This document shows positions 25,801-36,486 of a DNA stretch of 64,000 nt, piece by piece. Position 1 is the stretch's first letter, and each line of letters begins with the position of its first letter. Under the pieces are notes generated by a model. The model was given only the letters and a program-made list of their open reading frames with translations, was not told where the DNA came from and did not search any database. The DNA comes from Lingula anatina (lineage: Eukaryota > Brachiopoda > Lingulata > Lingulida > Lingulidae), in the NCBI RefSeq assembly GCF_001039355.2, contig NW_019775661.1, forward strand, positions 118,108 to 182,107, written 5' to 3'. Both the position numbers and the translations under genes were made by a program.

Positions 25801-26753
25801 TTTATTTATTAATATTTTCTATTTCTATTTTTTCGACTCCTTCCTTTTTTTTAAACAAAAATGCGATAAATAGGTATTCTGTTAATGTCACGCTGATGCA
25901 GACATCCATTTAAATGAAAGTGAGCTGATCGACTGAAGGAGACAATTTCTTAACAAATTAATAGTTTTTTATGAGGAAGATTGATCATCTAATGCCAAAA
26001 CTTGCTGTGATGATAATATTCCCATTCTCGCTGCATAGCGTTAATTAGATTTATTTGTTTTATATGAGATGAGGGGTAAATGATATGTCCAACTTCATTT
26101 TGATTAAAGTTTGTGAAAGGTGATGAATTAATGTCCGAAATGGTAAACTAAGACGTATCTCCCGCGCTGCGCATGACAGGCAAGCACTGCTTAAATACCG
26201 ATAACGTTTCTTTCGGGGTACAGCTTATTAATTTAGCCCGACATAATGAACTCTGTGATTGGTGGAGATGGCCAAACTACTTCTCGATAATTGAATTAGG
26301 CTCGCATACAAGTTATTTTTGAATAATTAAGGACCAACACTTGACGTTTGTTTCTTCTGTCTCTGATTCCAAGAAGTTCCTCCTCTGTAAGGTGAGGGGG
26401 CATGTGGATTCTGTCTCTGCTGTTACATATCCTTCTACATTCCAAGCGCCTCATATTCTCCTCTCTCCCCATTCCTTCGTTGATTTGTTGATTGTTTCTT
26501 ACATAATATATGCATAGCTTTTCGGAGTAATAGGTCTTGTGGTGTTTATAGCATAAGAAGGGAGACTGATGTGAGTTTATTCCGCTGCAGCCTTTGCACC
26601 TCGACGGCCCCCGTCTGCTGATAGTGCTCATTATTCTCAATTTGGGTGAAATGAACATTTTGTTTTTTGTCAACCCAGGGTTAAGTGGCTTTAATTTTGA
26701 TAAACTTGGACATCTTCCTCGGCTTCTGGATGATGCAGGTTATCGGCCAAAGA

Positions 26754-26760
26754 TATAAAA
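26754..26760 (+). promoter_or_regulatory. candidate TATA box of Lbx
   Basis: TATAAAA in a good context (AGATATAAAAGCAAGC) 917 bp upstream of the Lbx ATG. Use of this site would give a 5' UTR of nearly 0.9 kb, or a leader with an unseen intron. The alternating TA run near 27,306 is a less convincing alternative. A CCAAT-type site (reverse, GATTGG) lies near 26,258. Confidence 0.35.
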
Positions 26761-27670
26761 GCAAGCAGAAGGAGTAGGAGTCAGTAAAACAGTTAGCAAG
26801 ATTACGTTAATGACACCACGCAAGCAACTCGAGCACTTGTGCGGCCTCTTAAATACCAGCTAGTTTTCATTGGCAGTTTTGAAGTCGGAGAAAACGTAGA
26901 TGGACGGTTAAGCAGCGCGTGCGAGGAAAACAGAAGGGGAGACGGGGGTTAAAGTGGAGCTGACTTCTATGAGCTTCGACAGATCGAACAAGTCAGTCGA
27001 CCGGAACGCGCCTGGTTGGCCACACAATACATGTAACATCATATTAATCGTCGGCCGTATTTCCTTAACTAACTAGAAGACTGCGTTCAAAAATCTAGTC
27101 CCTGTTTATTAGTCAAAAACCGCGACGCAGCACGAGTCGATGGTGCCATCTTCTTTAATTTGCTGTCATCTCGTCTAATTTTCATCTTTATGCAAATTCT
27201 GATTATCGCTAGTGCAGTCAGGCAGAGGAGCTGACTCGATACCAAGTCGAGGAACAAAAGCGGTTTCCATTTAAGCTGAGAATGCATTGAGAGGCCGGCT
27301 CATAAACGGCAACGGGATATATATATATGACAACATCACGATAATTGAACAACTGATTTATACCATAGAGAAGATCATTAATTTTGGATTGTGCTTTCAT
27401 GGACATAAGGCAGGCATTATTTTTGTTGGTGCAGAAAAATTCGGTAGGGTAAACAGGTCCCAATAACTCACCGCTAATGGACTAGCAGCGTGAAGAAGCA
27501 ATATTAATAGAGTTGCCGCTACTACCGGTTGATGTCTAGAGGGGAATTATTTGTTGTGCAGACGGCTTCAGTGCTTTCGGGTCGAGGGAAGTCCACTGGA
27601 CGACACTTCTAATCGAAAGTTTTGCCATCAGAGAAAAACAGAAGTTTTGAGAAGAACGACAAAAACCACT

Positions 27671-28133
27671 ATGTCTTCCGGATCAGAATCGGACGACAGC
27701 TGCAAGGAAACTTGTATGGACATATCAACATCGCCTTCATCGTCAGATTTTTATGAGCCCATCAAGAAACTAGCGAGCGTGCAGCTTTTTCCTCCAAGAA
27801 ATCCGGAGAAACCTTTCACTCCGTTTTCCATTAGTGACATTCTAGCTCCAAGAGACAATAAGCCATATATAACCAATAACAATAACAACAATAACAGTAG
27901 TAGCACCAACAATAACAATGTACATTTTGTCCGGCCGTGGGACACAAGTAGCACCAGTAGCAGTAATGGGCATATTGCTGAGGACGAGGAGGAAGATGAA
28001 GATATTGAGATAGACATTGTTGACAATGACAAGGCTATTTTAGACAGGGTGAAGCCATCGCCATTAGATGCACTTTTCCAAATGACAAGTAAAACATTTG
28101 AGGGTCTCGATGCCCATGGCAATCTACGAGAAG
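27671..28133 (+). CDS. Lbx: Lbx / ladybird homeobox gene, exon 1 (eh1 exon)
   Basis: First coding exon of a ladybird/Lbx transcription factor, known from flies and vertebrates as a regulator of migratory muscle precursors, heart cells and neurons. Residues 49-59 carry the eh1 repressor motif (FTPFSISDILA). An Asn/Ser-rich run and a strongly acidic run follow. Near the end, SPLDALFQMTSKTFEGL (residues 130-146) matches the conserved Lbx segment before the homeodomain. The ATG at 27,671 is the first in frame after an upstream stop. The exon ends in phase 1 at a GTGAGG donor. Length 154 aa plus one base. The Asn-rich run is encoded by AAT/AAC repeats and may vary in length between individuals. 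Confidence 0.92.
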
Positions 28134-31100
28134 GTGAGGTGGTTTTCATTTTCAGTAATATATATATTTTTTGTATTTCATCTTAATTCTAATTTGGCGC
28201 AATAGGACTTAATCTTCAAATCTTTTAGGATTAAAATCATATACAAACTTTTACTTTGTACTAAAAAAATTCAAAATCATATTATTTTCAATTCAAGCGA
28301 TTCTTCAGTTTTTTAGAAAAGAGTACATGTGGTTCACAGAAAAAGGTACTAAAAGCTAGTCATTGTTTAGTCATCATAATTTTGAAAAATGTTCTTCGCG
28401 GTCATTGGACATTCAAAGATAACATCAATGAATAAAGGAAATTCATTTTAGGCTTTTCCTATAAAAACTTACTGATGGTAAATTGTGAGAAAATACAAGC
28501 AACCACAATTTATAAAAAAATCTATTTAATAAAAATGTCAAATGTAAACAGGTTATTATTATTTAGTAGGAAGGAAATGGTATTATTTGAAATTTTTTCT
28601 CTGCATTGACTAAAAAGTGCTTTAAATATGTAAGATTTTTTAATTTTTTTCTTATTATTTTTAAAACTCGAGCGAAGATATTCTTTATTGCCAAATTGAA
28701 AGGGTGATATGAAAACCAAAATACACCTTTAAATACATCTATTAAAATTACATAAACTGAATTGTTCGAAATATGGTGGCACTTTGGGGCCAGGTAACAT
28801 GTTGAACTTCTTTAATCAGCATAGTCCTAAAAATAATTGCTTTTATCGCTAAAGACGTAAGACGCGAAAGATAACCATAACGAGCATTCTTTGTGCTTTA
28901 CCTTAAGGTTTTGAAACAAAATTACCTTTTAATTTGGGATAATTATTACGCTATAAATGAGGTCAGACGCTGTGTCATTTCATCCTTGTCGACCCTTCAT
29001 CAATCTCTCCGTCCATGTTGTCCCGGGCCCGTCCAGGTGGCTGGCGTTCATCAATCACCGCCGTCCCGCCCGTTCTCGGCTATTGCGCAAAGATCATGAG
29101 ATAGCCGGTGCACCAAGACACTTATCTGATAGACTACTTAACACGTGCCTTCTGGTTTGTTCTGTGTTTTCTAATAGTGAAACCATTAAGTTCTTGTCTC
29201 TAGCGTTTTACGTGTATCACACCGATCAGGATAATTGTAAGTTATTTGTTTAAATAACCGCAAAAGTAGATATCAGTGAATATTAGATGTGAACGAAAAT
29301 ATTTTCCTGAGCATTTCATAAAATATTAAGCGTGTTCTTTCTTAAAATATATTATTATCTTTCTTATTGCCTCTCAAACGTAGCCGATGGTGAGAAAAAT
29401 AAGATTTTGTTATATTAAAAAATAAATCCTATTTAACAGTGACATTATAACTTCCATATTTCGATATGTCTGTATTTCTCATTTTCTTTTTCTCGATCGT
29501 GTTGTCCTGGAAGCACCGTCACTGGGTCCATTTACCTGTCTGTGTCAGCGACGGAACCGCCATAGCCTGCACGATCCTCTTCCCAAATACTTGTGTCGGA
29601 CCGAAAGTGACAAAGCATCAGTTATCTTCCATTAGTAAATCAAATTGCTTGGCGCAACGACAGATTTGAATTTTAACTAGATCTGATCAAACGAACAAAA
29701 CACATTTCTAAAAAATTCTCAGCAATCCGCCGTATTTATTCAATAATTGATGCGCCAAGTAATGGGAAGTGACAGTAAGACAAGGCAACTCTTTACTTCA
29801 GGCATGTGATTAGGAATTGCAATTGTTACTTCGTGATAGGAGCTCTAACAAAGCGTCTGACAAACACAAACAAGAACAGCAATATGGAGTCAAGTATGTT
29901 TCAGTTGAAAGTTTCACCATGAAAAAAAATTCATTTGAAATTTAATCAGTTTACAGCTTAATCAACAATCTTATTCATGTTGCAGAAGGTATTCTAATTT
30001 GCTTAACACTTATAGCTGTATCGTATGATATGCTCATTTTTTAACACGTTGGAAATTACTCCCATGCGACACATTTGATTTTAATAAACTCTCAACGTTC
30101 TCGTTAAACTGTATTTCCAGAGACACAGGCTGTCCCGAAAATTCTGCCATTTGTGTAAGCATAAACGGACTATTCATCAAAACCTCTTAACAATACCTAA
30201 ACGATTAGATAATCAAGATTACATCCCCATTATCATATATATCTCTGAACTCCATCTCATTTAATAGATAAGGTCCTTAAAGCTCGTTTGCTCGTTTACT
30301 CGTCATAGGAAGAAAAAATTACCTGGGCAATTAACGAGAAGAGACTGATACGGACAGATAGAGATCGAGCAATCTTTGAAGAATTTTCTGGTTGGCGCTG
30401 GGCGTCCTTCAGTGTGTACGATTTCATTAAGCTTACCCCAAAACAAGACATTTCCTGCATTATTCTTACAGCCACTACACTGCATAGTTTTTTATCACTA
30501 ACTGAACGAACAAAGGGGCTTCCTGTTAGGGCTGTCAGCATAGCTGCACTAATCAGGAAAAGGACTGCTTGAAAGCCGCCCTGTTTGCTGAAAATAATAT
30601 TTCATCAACCTTCCAAATAGTCTTCACGCTATTTTTGACTATTACTTCGACTAAATTATTCGGGCTTTTTGTCTGTCTCTTTATATATTATTATTTAATA
30701 CTAGTTTTCTTTTCTGTCAATATTTTAGCATTTCTTTCTTGTTACTTCCATAATAAATGTTCCTGTGGCTCTCATTCTACACAAATTCATTGTAGGCGAC
30801 GTTGATGAACTCAAGGTTTCTTTGTTAAAGTTTTTTATGGGCCTGGGTGAGAGTCGTGACTGTCATACGCGTTCACAGCGTCGGTTCGCAGCCAGTGGGC
30901 ATCACCTAACTGCCGGTTATGACAGCGGCGAGTTGCAGTTCACTCCTACTCGCCTGCTGAATTATTCCAAGTTACTTACTTTATGTCTCTTTTCATCAAC
31001 ATCTTGTTTTTTTACGAGAGATAACAACGCATATTATTTCACAGCACGTGCCCCCTTTATTCCTATACATACTTTGTACTTGATGTTGTGGTGCATGTTC

Positions 31101-34100
31101 ATTTGAAAAAAAAATGAATAAATAGAGATGCGGAAGGCGGCATTGCTGCTTATTATTTCGGTTGGAAAAATATGGATGTGAGGTGCTTATTTTCAAAGTA
31201 TTCTTAATATTTTTGTTCGGTAGCGTTGTATTTATAAAAAACGTACATAACAAATCCCAAACTAACGCATCTTTTCAAGGAAAATCTAAGGGCGTCACGT
31301 AACGGGAGCGTCTTTCTCGCAGCGAATTCAGTATAGAAGCCATAATTTAATCATGATCAATTACACATAAGAAGCGATAAAACCCTGTCTAGGGCAAGTG
31401 AAGATAGATATCAGTTTTACAACGAGTTCGTACCCCAGGCCCACGCAGCCACTGTATCTACGATCTGACGCTACAAACGGACAAGCCCCTCATTAACAGC
31501 CTCATTCTGACCATTTTCGTCTACTTTATGCTTTCAATGGTCTTTTCTTGTGATTGGATGCGACGTTGATCGCAGGATGTTTAAGGTGTACACAGCTCCG
31601 CGGTCCTCCGGTAGCCTCGTAAATCTGCTCCCCGCTCACTTTATCATCCCGAAAGTAGCGGTAAACAAGCTGCTCACCTCTCACAGACCTGCCAGGCGCC
31701 AGCCACTTAAAGCCTGCTAAATTACCAAGTAGTCGTTAACAGATAATGATTTTATTAACTAATGGATAGAGTGTCAGGGGTTAAATTGATCACCTCTCTT
31801 TACATCCTCTTCGCCCCCTGCCCCCCCCCCCCCCCCCCCCCCCCATCCCAAGCTCTGTCTCAGAGTTTCTAACTTTACCCATTTTGGCATTTTTGACTAT
31901 TGATGGTCCTTACGCTTACTCTCTTTATATCTCTATCCCTTTCTATCCCTCTCTAAACCTCTTTCTCTCTCAACGCTTTTTCTCTTTCTCTCTCTCTCAA
32001 TCGTTTATTCATTACCGATCGTTAACAGGGCACACCAAGAACCGTGTAGCTCTTATCTGCTGGGTTGTTATGAGAGTTTCTACAGGCATCACGAGAAAAT
32101 AAATCCATTTAAGTAATCTTTTATTGCCTGATGTCGAGGCAAATTACCTAAATAATTAAGCGTAAAGGAGCTATAATGACCTACTTTAATATTTCATGAA
32201 GCTGAAATGGATCAGTTTCACACTCAGGAGCGGATCAGTCGAGCTGTTAATTACATTTCGTGTAATCATCTAATGGAATTCATTGTTTAGGATAGATAGA
32301 CTGTGTCAGTTTCAAGTGGCTTATAGATTGAATGAAATCTCCTAAATAAGAATTACACTTAGAGAAGGGGTGATTAGCAATGGAAAAATGGATGTAATTC
32401 AATTAAGAGGTATTTTAGTGGGCTGATTATTCTTAAATGAGGTTTTGTGTTTCACTGCCCGAGCTAACTATGATATACTGCAATAATGCGTTAACCTTTC
32501 TCCCGGCTGCGCCTCAAATGCAGCATATAAAAGACTCGCTCGTGTTTGAACCGCAGAATACTTTGTCTTTATACCCCAAAATAAAAGATATAATTCTGTC
32601 AAACAATGGACATCATTTATTATACATTTTAATCGGCTGTTTATAAACTATTAAGACGTAACGTCATCAGTCCTTGTCGTCTGAACGGACTACTAATCGG
32701 ACGTTCCCTGAACCCCCGCACACTGCGTGGTTGTTGAAGACGAGGAACGTTATCCGTGCCTTGTCATGATAAAAAGAAGATAAGATATTTTTTGAAAAAT
32801 TAATTATTGTACTTGTGACAGTCTCATTCTTCACCTGTCTTCTTTTTGCATTCTTATCCTCGTATTCTCAAAAATGGAGCATATCAAAGGCTCTCTCGCC
32901 ACTCTTGCGGACAAAGAGAAGATAGTAAGGCATTATTGTGAGTAGTAATGTTGAAGATTAGCGTTGGAGGATGCCATATTTTGTTATAACTTCTGTCATG
33001 CACAGCCCATCTATTTATAATTTAATTTGAATATAATATTCATTTTCCAAAAGACAAGTCCAAATCATACGCGTAATAACAGGAGCAAACATAACCTTGG
33101 GTAGTAGTAAAGGTTTCAAAGAGAAATGTATAGTGGCACGTACCTCAGCTACTAACAGCCCCCGTTAACAAGTTGAAAAAAAGCTGTTTGAGTGTAAGAG
33201 GTTAGGCTTGTTGTAGAGTATAGTTATCCCATCCAAATTATGATTTGTGCCTCAGTATTGCCACGCACTTCTTAGTGTCAGGCGCGGAGATAGCGGACGG
33301 CCATTTGCGGTAGGGGGAGATTGGAAAACTCTTTGATGGTAGCACCGTGTTGCCAATTGCGGAAACTTTAATTACAGGTCGAGTTCTACTCGCAATAAAA
33401 TCTAACCTCTATGAGTTCGTTCTCCCTGTTATCTAGACGGCACGGGGATCCCATTCCCTTTTAAGCGCGCTAAATTTCAAACATTTATCACAGATTAATT
33501 ATTTAAATGTTCCAGAGGAAAATGAGCCGGAGCCATAAAGAACGATAAAAAGCGACAAGCAGCTGACTCCGTGAAATATAGGTTCAGATGTAATAATACT
33601 GTCAATTTTTAAAGTGAGATTATCGTCTTTCAAGTTAGTTGCTAAAAGCTTCGTTTTGGTGTTATTGCGAGTAGCTGGATGATTGGTTAAAGTGTCTGAA
33701 TATTTCATCTTTGTTGGACAACGCTGCGCGTTTTTGTTCCCAGGACAAAACATTAGGTGCTTTTAAAGAAAATATATGAGCTAATAACCGAGAGAATCAC
33801 AACCATTTATATTATTCAATTAAATTACCCCCATCAGACCTTGGGGCCTCCTAGCAGGTAAAAAGGATACTTGAAACAAAGCCAATTTAGCTTTATTGGG
33901 AACTATTTAAGGAGAATAATAGCTGACAAAGATTCATTGCCAAAAATTATGGCGCTATCTGAAAAACTAAATGCCATTGCAAAACATTAAAGAGTTTTGA
34001 TAGTTAGTATATTTTATCTACCACTGTGTGCGTGAATAGTCCTCCCGACATAACATTTCCATTTAAATTTTGTACTTAACCTGCCAAAGAAGTTGTCTTT

Positions 34101-35660
34101 TCCTCATTATTTTTAAACATCACTATTATAAAACGGTTCCACTGACAACTAAAGTGTCTGGGCGGCCCATGAATCAAGTTTCTTTCATCTTTATATTTTG
34201 GGTTGAACGGTTAAACGTTCTTTTATTCCTGTTTTGCATGTCGTTAACTATCGGTCTTTTAACCTGTACAAATAGCACATGCTCTGCTCTCTGAAATCGC
34301 TACTCTACCTAGCACATAAAAGTGCATATTGTTGGGAAGCTATGATCAATAATAGTTGAGGGGGAAATGCACTGTTTAGTTGGCCAGCTTAACTTTACAT
34401 GTCTAAGAAGCAAGGCCAACAACTTTCATGATCTTCATCAAGAAATAAAGTAATAATATAAATCAAGCGTTAAATAACTCGATTGTTTTGTCGGCTGACA
34501 AGTCCAACAAATCATCTGTAACCTGACGCGATGAAGAACATTAAGAAGTGAAGGATGACTGTTTCTCAAAATAACAAGATGTAGAAGAGCAACCAGTGGC
34601 AGCCGGTTCTGATACCTGTTAAACCTACATCATCATAAAACATGGTAGAGCTTGCGTGATTAACTTGTAACGCTCATTTAGTGCTTTCTGTACCTTATAT
34701 TTGACTTTTTCCGGGGTTTCGTTACATCTGGTTTACAAGTAATCATACATTCTTCCGGAACTGAGGATAAACAAAGTACAGCAGATTCCCTTACATTATG
34801 ATTACCGTATTTTTTCAGTACGCGTTTGTACATGGGTTACAATTATCTATATATTTCCATACTTATAGAAAAAAGTTTAAAGCATATGCTTTTTCACTGG
34901 CGGATACAGATACTAAAATAAGGAAGGGGCGGCACTTTTTAAACTCTCCTCCCCACCTTCTTTACTGCAAACATTAAAAAAAAAACCTTTGGATCCGCCT
35001 ATGTTTATCATTGCTCCACTACATTCACCATATTTGAGAAGATGTTTTTATCTTTGTCTCTGAATGTCTGACAACACATTTGTGAATGAGAATTATGTGC
35101 TTAATTGAAAATGCAAGAAAGGTTTGATGTAACCTAGTCCTGAATGATGGAGACTCCTTTTTAATGAATCAATAAACGCTTAAATGAATAAAAGAAATAA
35201 AAAATTAAATAACCCTCTAATTAACTTATATAAAACTTGGCAAAGGGAAATTTATTTTATTAAATTGATTTTTGGAACGATAAACAAAAAGAACTGGTAT
35301 AAAAAAATTCACACAAGCTACAAATGACAAGTATATAAAAAATGGTCCTTTTCAGCAAAAAATAATAATAATAAATAAAAAGAGAAAAGCTCTTGCACCT
35401 CCGTTTCGGTACCATTAAGCAGGTCCAAATGCATACTGTAAATCAATTTTACTAAGCAAGACTGCTTGATTTCGAAAATAACTACACTGAAATGGCATTG
35501 TTATGCAGAGAAAATCGTTTTTTCCCTTGTTCTTTGTCACAATATGAGTTAATCATTAAGATTTATCAAACATGTCTGATATCACGTAGTTTCTTCTTCT
35601 CTTGTTGTTATTATTTTTTTCATTCATTTATTTATTTACATTTTGTTTGTTTCTTTTTAG
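28134..35660 (+). other. Lbx intron 1 (7.5 kb)
   Basis: Single phase-1 intron. Apart from a 24-bp poly-C run, no repeat or gene was recognised. Several GC-richer islands (about 28,960-29,130, 29,500-29,570, 31,440-31,790) and a TAAT-rich stretch (32,120-32,420) contrast with the AT-rich background and may be intronic regulatory elements. Confidence 0.8.
31821..31844. repeat. poly-C tract, 24 bp
   Basis: Uninterrupted C run within the Lbx intron. Confidence 0.97.
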
Positions 35661-36067
35661 AATCCTCTCGGCGGGACCATTTGTCGGTGTTCAGCAAGCA
35701 GCCAGCTTCAAAAAAGAGGAGAAAATCCCGCACTGCTTTCACAAATCAACAAATCTATGAACTCGAAAAGAGATTTTTGTATCAAAAATACCTGACACCC
35801 GCTGACAGGGATGAGATTGCTCAAACTTTAGGACTTTCGAACGCACAAGTGATAACCTGGTTCCAGAACAGGAGGGCTAAACTGAAACGAGACCTCGAGG
35901 AACTGAAGGCTGACGTCACGGCCACAGCGAAAGTACACCCAGTGCACAAGGTGCTGATGGAGCAAGTTGAAGACATGAACGCAAAACGGAACGAAATTCT
36001 AAAAAAGAAAGAAGAAGCGGCCAAAAGACTGGCCCTAAATATAACAAAAGACGATTTTAAGGAATAA
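35661..36067 (+). CDS. Lbx: Lbx / ladybird homeobox gene, exon 2 (homeodomain exon)
   Basis: Second and last coding exon, residues 155-289. It begins after a pyrimidine tract and TTTTTAG acceptor; the leading AA completes a Glu codon begun in exon 1. The homeodomain (residues 174-233) includes RRKSRTAFTNQQIYELEKRF and the Lbx-diagnostic helix 3 AQVITWFQNRRAKLKRDL; Thr at homeodomain position 47 (VITWF) is typical of ladybird. It is uninterrupted, unlike that of NK3. The C-terminus is Lys/Glu-rich and probably helical, ending at TAA (36,065-36,067). Total 289 aa compares with 281 aa for human LBX1. In-frame sequence just upstream (35,492-35,660) is intron, not coding. Confidence 0.96.
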
Positions 36068-36480
36068 TGAATGGGTTTTGTTGTGGGTGTTTTTAATGAT
36101 GCACATAGTGAAAAATAATCCCAACTGCACGTCATTGTATCCACGTCGTTCCCAATATTGAAAGAAAACAGCGCCAACCTGACCGCAGCGGATTATTGAA
36201 CCAGAACGCGCAAAAAAATCAGACGAGCACGTGATTTAGTGCATTCGTTGCTATATTTTATTGGTGCTAAGCATTCTCGAAAGACGATACGTAAAAATAA
36301 TGCAGTGCTAGTTACTGTATTTGGTGCTTCTTATACTCGGTACCGTGTAAATTCATTTTGCTGTGCAAGCGGTGTCGAAGCCATTGTTATACGGTGGGGG
36401 GCCCACCTTGACAATATGCATTTAGACATATTCTTTGTGAACGAGACGGCATTCGATTTGTGGTTTGTATGACAAAGTCT

Positions 36481-36486
36481 AATAAA
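36481..36486 (+). other. candidate poly-A signal of Lbx
   Basis: AATAAA 414 bp after the Lbx stop codon, followed by T-rich sequence. Plausible 3' end of the transcript. Confidence 0.45.

Larger units (their letters stand above)
16406..26753. other. NK3-Lbx intergenic region (head-to-head)
   Basis: About 10.3 kb between the divergent NK3 and Lbx promoters, so regulatory DNA here could serve both genes. I recognise no gene. It contains a CT microsatellite, a TTTA microsatellite and several homeodomain-site-rich islands, notably 16,660-16,860, 21,030-21,340 and 22,480-22,570. Confidence 0.6.

Noticed and set aside
26296-26673. 125-codon minus-strand frame upstream of Lbx
   Set aside because: No recognisable domain, mixed basic composition; probably chance.
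27551-27670. Upstream extension of Lbx exon 1
   Set aside because: Begins with TTG and contains no Met; probably 5' UTR.
27751-28149. 132-codon minus-strand frame opposite Lbx exon 1
   Set aside because: Leu/Ser runs are the antisense of the Asn and acidic repeats; shadow of the real exon.
35492-35660. In-frame sequence before Lbx exon 2
   Set aside because: Low-complexity Phe/Ser/Tyr-rich translation of a pyrimidine tract, ending in a clear acceptor; it is intron.
35821-36177. 118-codon minus-strand frame opposite Lbx exon 2
   Set aside because: Shadow of the homeobox exon, no homology of its own.
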